Source: Saksenaea vasiformis B4078
Taxonomy: Eukaryota > Mucoromycota > Mucoromycetes > Mucorales > Saksenaeaceae
Assembly (NCBI GenBank): GCA_000697055.1
Contig: JNDT01001341.1
Location: forward strand, 1-64,000
Direction: 5' to 3'
Length of the DNA: 64,000 nucleotides
The stretch's first letter is position 1. Each line of letters opens with the position of its first letter. Position numbers and translations under genes: made by a program. Positions 62,873 through 64,000 of this stretch are shown here, piece by piece. Under the pieces are notes generated by a model. The model searched no databases. It had not been told where the DNA came from and saw nothing but the letters and a program-made list of their open reading frames with translations.

Positions 62873-63847
62873 TCATGCACTTGTACCTCTGCGAATCAAG
62901 TACTGCACTTCCACTTCTTTTGTTAAGGGTATCACCCATCGTTCATAGAGTTCTACAACTGCTTCGACAGGGATACGCAAAAGGGCACTTGTTCCTTCTT
63001 GCTCCTGATCTAATGTTTGTCCATAGACAAGTGCTTTTCTTCGAAGACGATCCAATAATTTCTTTTCCACTTCTCTGTTTGTTAACAATTCGTAGATGCC
63101 TTGTCGATCATTGGCTGCTGCCAAACGGGTGTATTCCTCTGGGTTTGATCGAAACTTTGACTCCGCAATAAATTTACCTGATACGAAAAAGATAAGATAA
63201 AACGAAAATCGGGAGTGGAGCTTCTTTACCATAATGGATGCGTCGGCTCAACGCCTGAAGGCATTCTATATCCTTTGTAGCTGAACTTCCATAATTGCTA
63301 TCGTCCCTATCCTGACAAATCACTGGAACAATCGACTCGATGTACATCTTTAGAATATCGCTGTTCACATTAATATCGTTTGGGAACAAAAATTTTGGAT
63401 AATCGATGGCTGGCAGGATGGGCTCGGGTAAAGGTGATGTAAAAGCGTATTCATCAGGACTATGGTACATTTAGCAATGAGAACGGATCGAAGGACCCCT
63501 ACAAACCTTGTGTATCTGCGCACCTTTGCTAGAACAAGAAGACTGAGCCGAAATATGTCATTCTGCCTATCAACCTACCATGGACCTTCTCCGTTTCCCA
63601 TAAGAAAAATTCCAGGAAACTTCGTTCACCTGTCGCCCCATTGAACTGCAATGATCCGGGAGTATAGATGCATTTGTTATGAGCAAACTGGGCACGTTCA
63701 ATGAGAGCTGCATCGTGATTTAGAAGATCGCTCCTCGCAAGTAACAATCATTATATAGCTACCGAAAATAATAGTGTCTTCCAATCGCACTAGTGTGGTT
63801 CGTAATTTGTCGAGGGTGAAGGGATCTTCAGCTGTAAAGTTGCTCAT
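62873..63847 (-). CDS. ARO7: chorismate mutase (Aro7 type)
   Basis: Five minus-strand exons in coding order: 63763-63847, 63579-63707, 63507-63528 (22 nt), 63230-63459, 62873-63177; 256 residues, the same length as yeast Aro7. It starts MSNFTAEDPFTLDKLRTTLV, with RLEDTIIFALIERAQFAHN, then FLEFFLWETEKVHAKVRRYT and SPDEYAFTSPLPEPILPAID, where VHAKVRRYTS is assembled from three exons. Next come ALSRRIHYGKFIAESKF, containing the catalytic Lys region, and YERWVIPLTKEVEVQYLIRR with the active-site Glu near the C-terminus. The enzyme converts chorismate to prephenate at the branch point to phenylalanine and tyrosine. The long form with an inserted regulatory region is the allosteric eukaryotic type, usually activated by Trp and inhibited by Tyr; allostery is inferred from family. 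Confidence 0.95.
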
Positions 63848-64000
63848 GATTCTAAACAAAACGTCTTAAGAAGCAAAACCACGCGGAGCGCGTCGGTGCT
63901 CCCTTTTTTAATTTCGTCTTTTTTCAGCAGCCCGATTGGTCTTGCGGCCGTTTATCCACTGGGCTTTTCATCCGGCAGCAACTCCGATATCAGACAGCTT
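63848..64000 (-). promoter_or_regulatory. upstream region of the chorismate mutase gene
   Basis: Immediately 5' of the chorismate mutase ATG, cut by the window edge. Read on the minus strand I see no TGACTC-type Gcn4/CPC1 site in this short stretch, so control by general amino-acid starvation cannot be judged. Confidence 0.3.

Overview
The window looks like nuclear DNA of a filamentous fungus, most likely an early-diverging (Mucoromycota/Mucorales-like) lineage. Almost every gene is split by many short spliceosomal introns (about 40-75 bp, GT..AG). The gene set combines complex I assembly, an allosteric chorismate mutase of the Aro7 type, an Nbr1-type autophagy receptor, a CSL transcription factor, an STK32/YANK-type kinase and a Helitron remnant. 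The lineage call is inference from gene content and texture; no rRNA or mitochondrial marker is present. I resolved exon structures by hand from reading frame, splice-site phase and protein motifs.

Layout. 0-4.5 kb: gene-poor, with small repeats. 4.5-10.2 kb: MCUR1/Fmp32-like mitochondrial protein (+), a possible 43-residue spliced ORF (+), a GPI-type fasciclin protein (+), an RPA-interacting protein (-) and a short CM1/centrosomin-type protein (+), the last two divergent. 10.2-14 kb: gene-poor, with two inverted copies of a dispersed repeat. 14.0-16.9 kb: cAMP phosphodiesterase with an N-terminal receiver-like domain (+). 16.9-22.3 kb: gene-poor, with a third repeat copy and some gene-like fragments. 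22.4-27.5 kb: NDUFAF5 methyltransferase (+) and an NBR1 homologue (PB1, three ZZ, FW, UBA) (+). 27.6-29.9 kb: a fourth repeat copy, then an unrecognised multi-exon gene (+) that contains a 172-bp MITE placed where it can be read as an intron. 30.1-37.2 kb: PlsC/LPA acyltransferase (-), ARPC2 (+), STK32-type kinase (+), DUF4396 protein (+) and a small C2H2 protein (-). 37.2-46.3 kb: gene-poor, with a decayed Helitron helicase and an orphan 250-residue ORF. 46.4-52.0 kb: mitochondrial Hsp70 (+), F-box/Cys-rich protein (-) and an acidic disordered protein with repeated basic-aromatic modules (-). 52.0-56.8 kb: gene-poor. 56.8-63.85 kb: CSL transcription factor (+), a conserved discoidin-like protein of unknown role (-) and chorismate mutase (-).

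There are no operons. The genes are housekeeping and signalling functions: mitochondrial biogenesis (Hsp70, MCUR1-like, NDUFAF5), cytoskeleton (ARPC2, CM1 protein), lipid synthesis (PlsC), aromatic amino acids (Aro7), autophagy (NBR1), and cAMP, kinase and CSL signalling. They sit in compact islands separated by decayed intergenic DNA. The observations most worth a second look are the MITE/intron in the unrecognised gene, the receiver-PDE fusion, the very short CM1 protein, the four-copy dispersed repeat, and the repeated module in the acidic protein.
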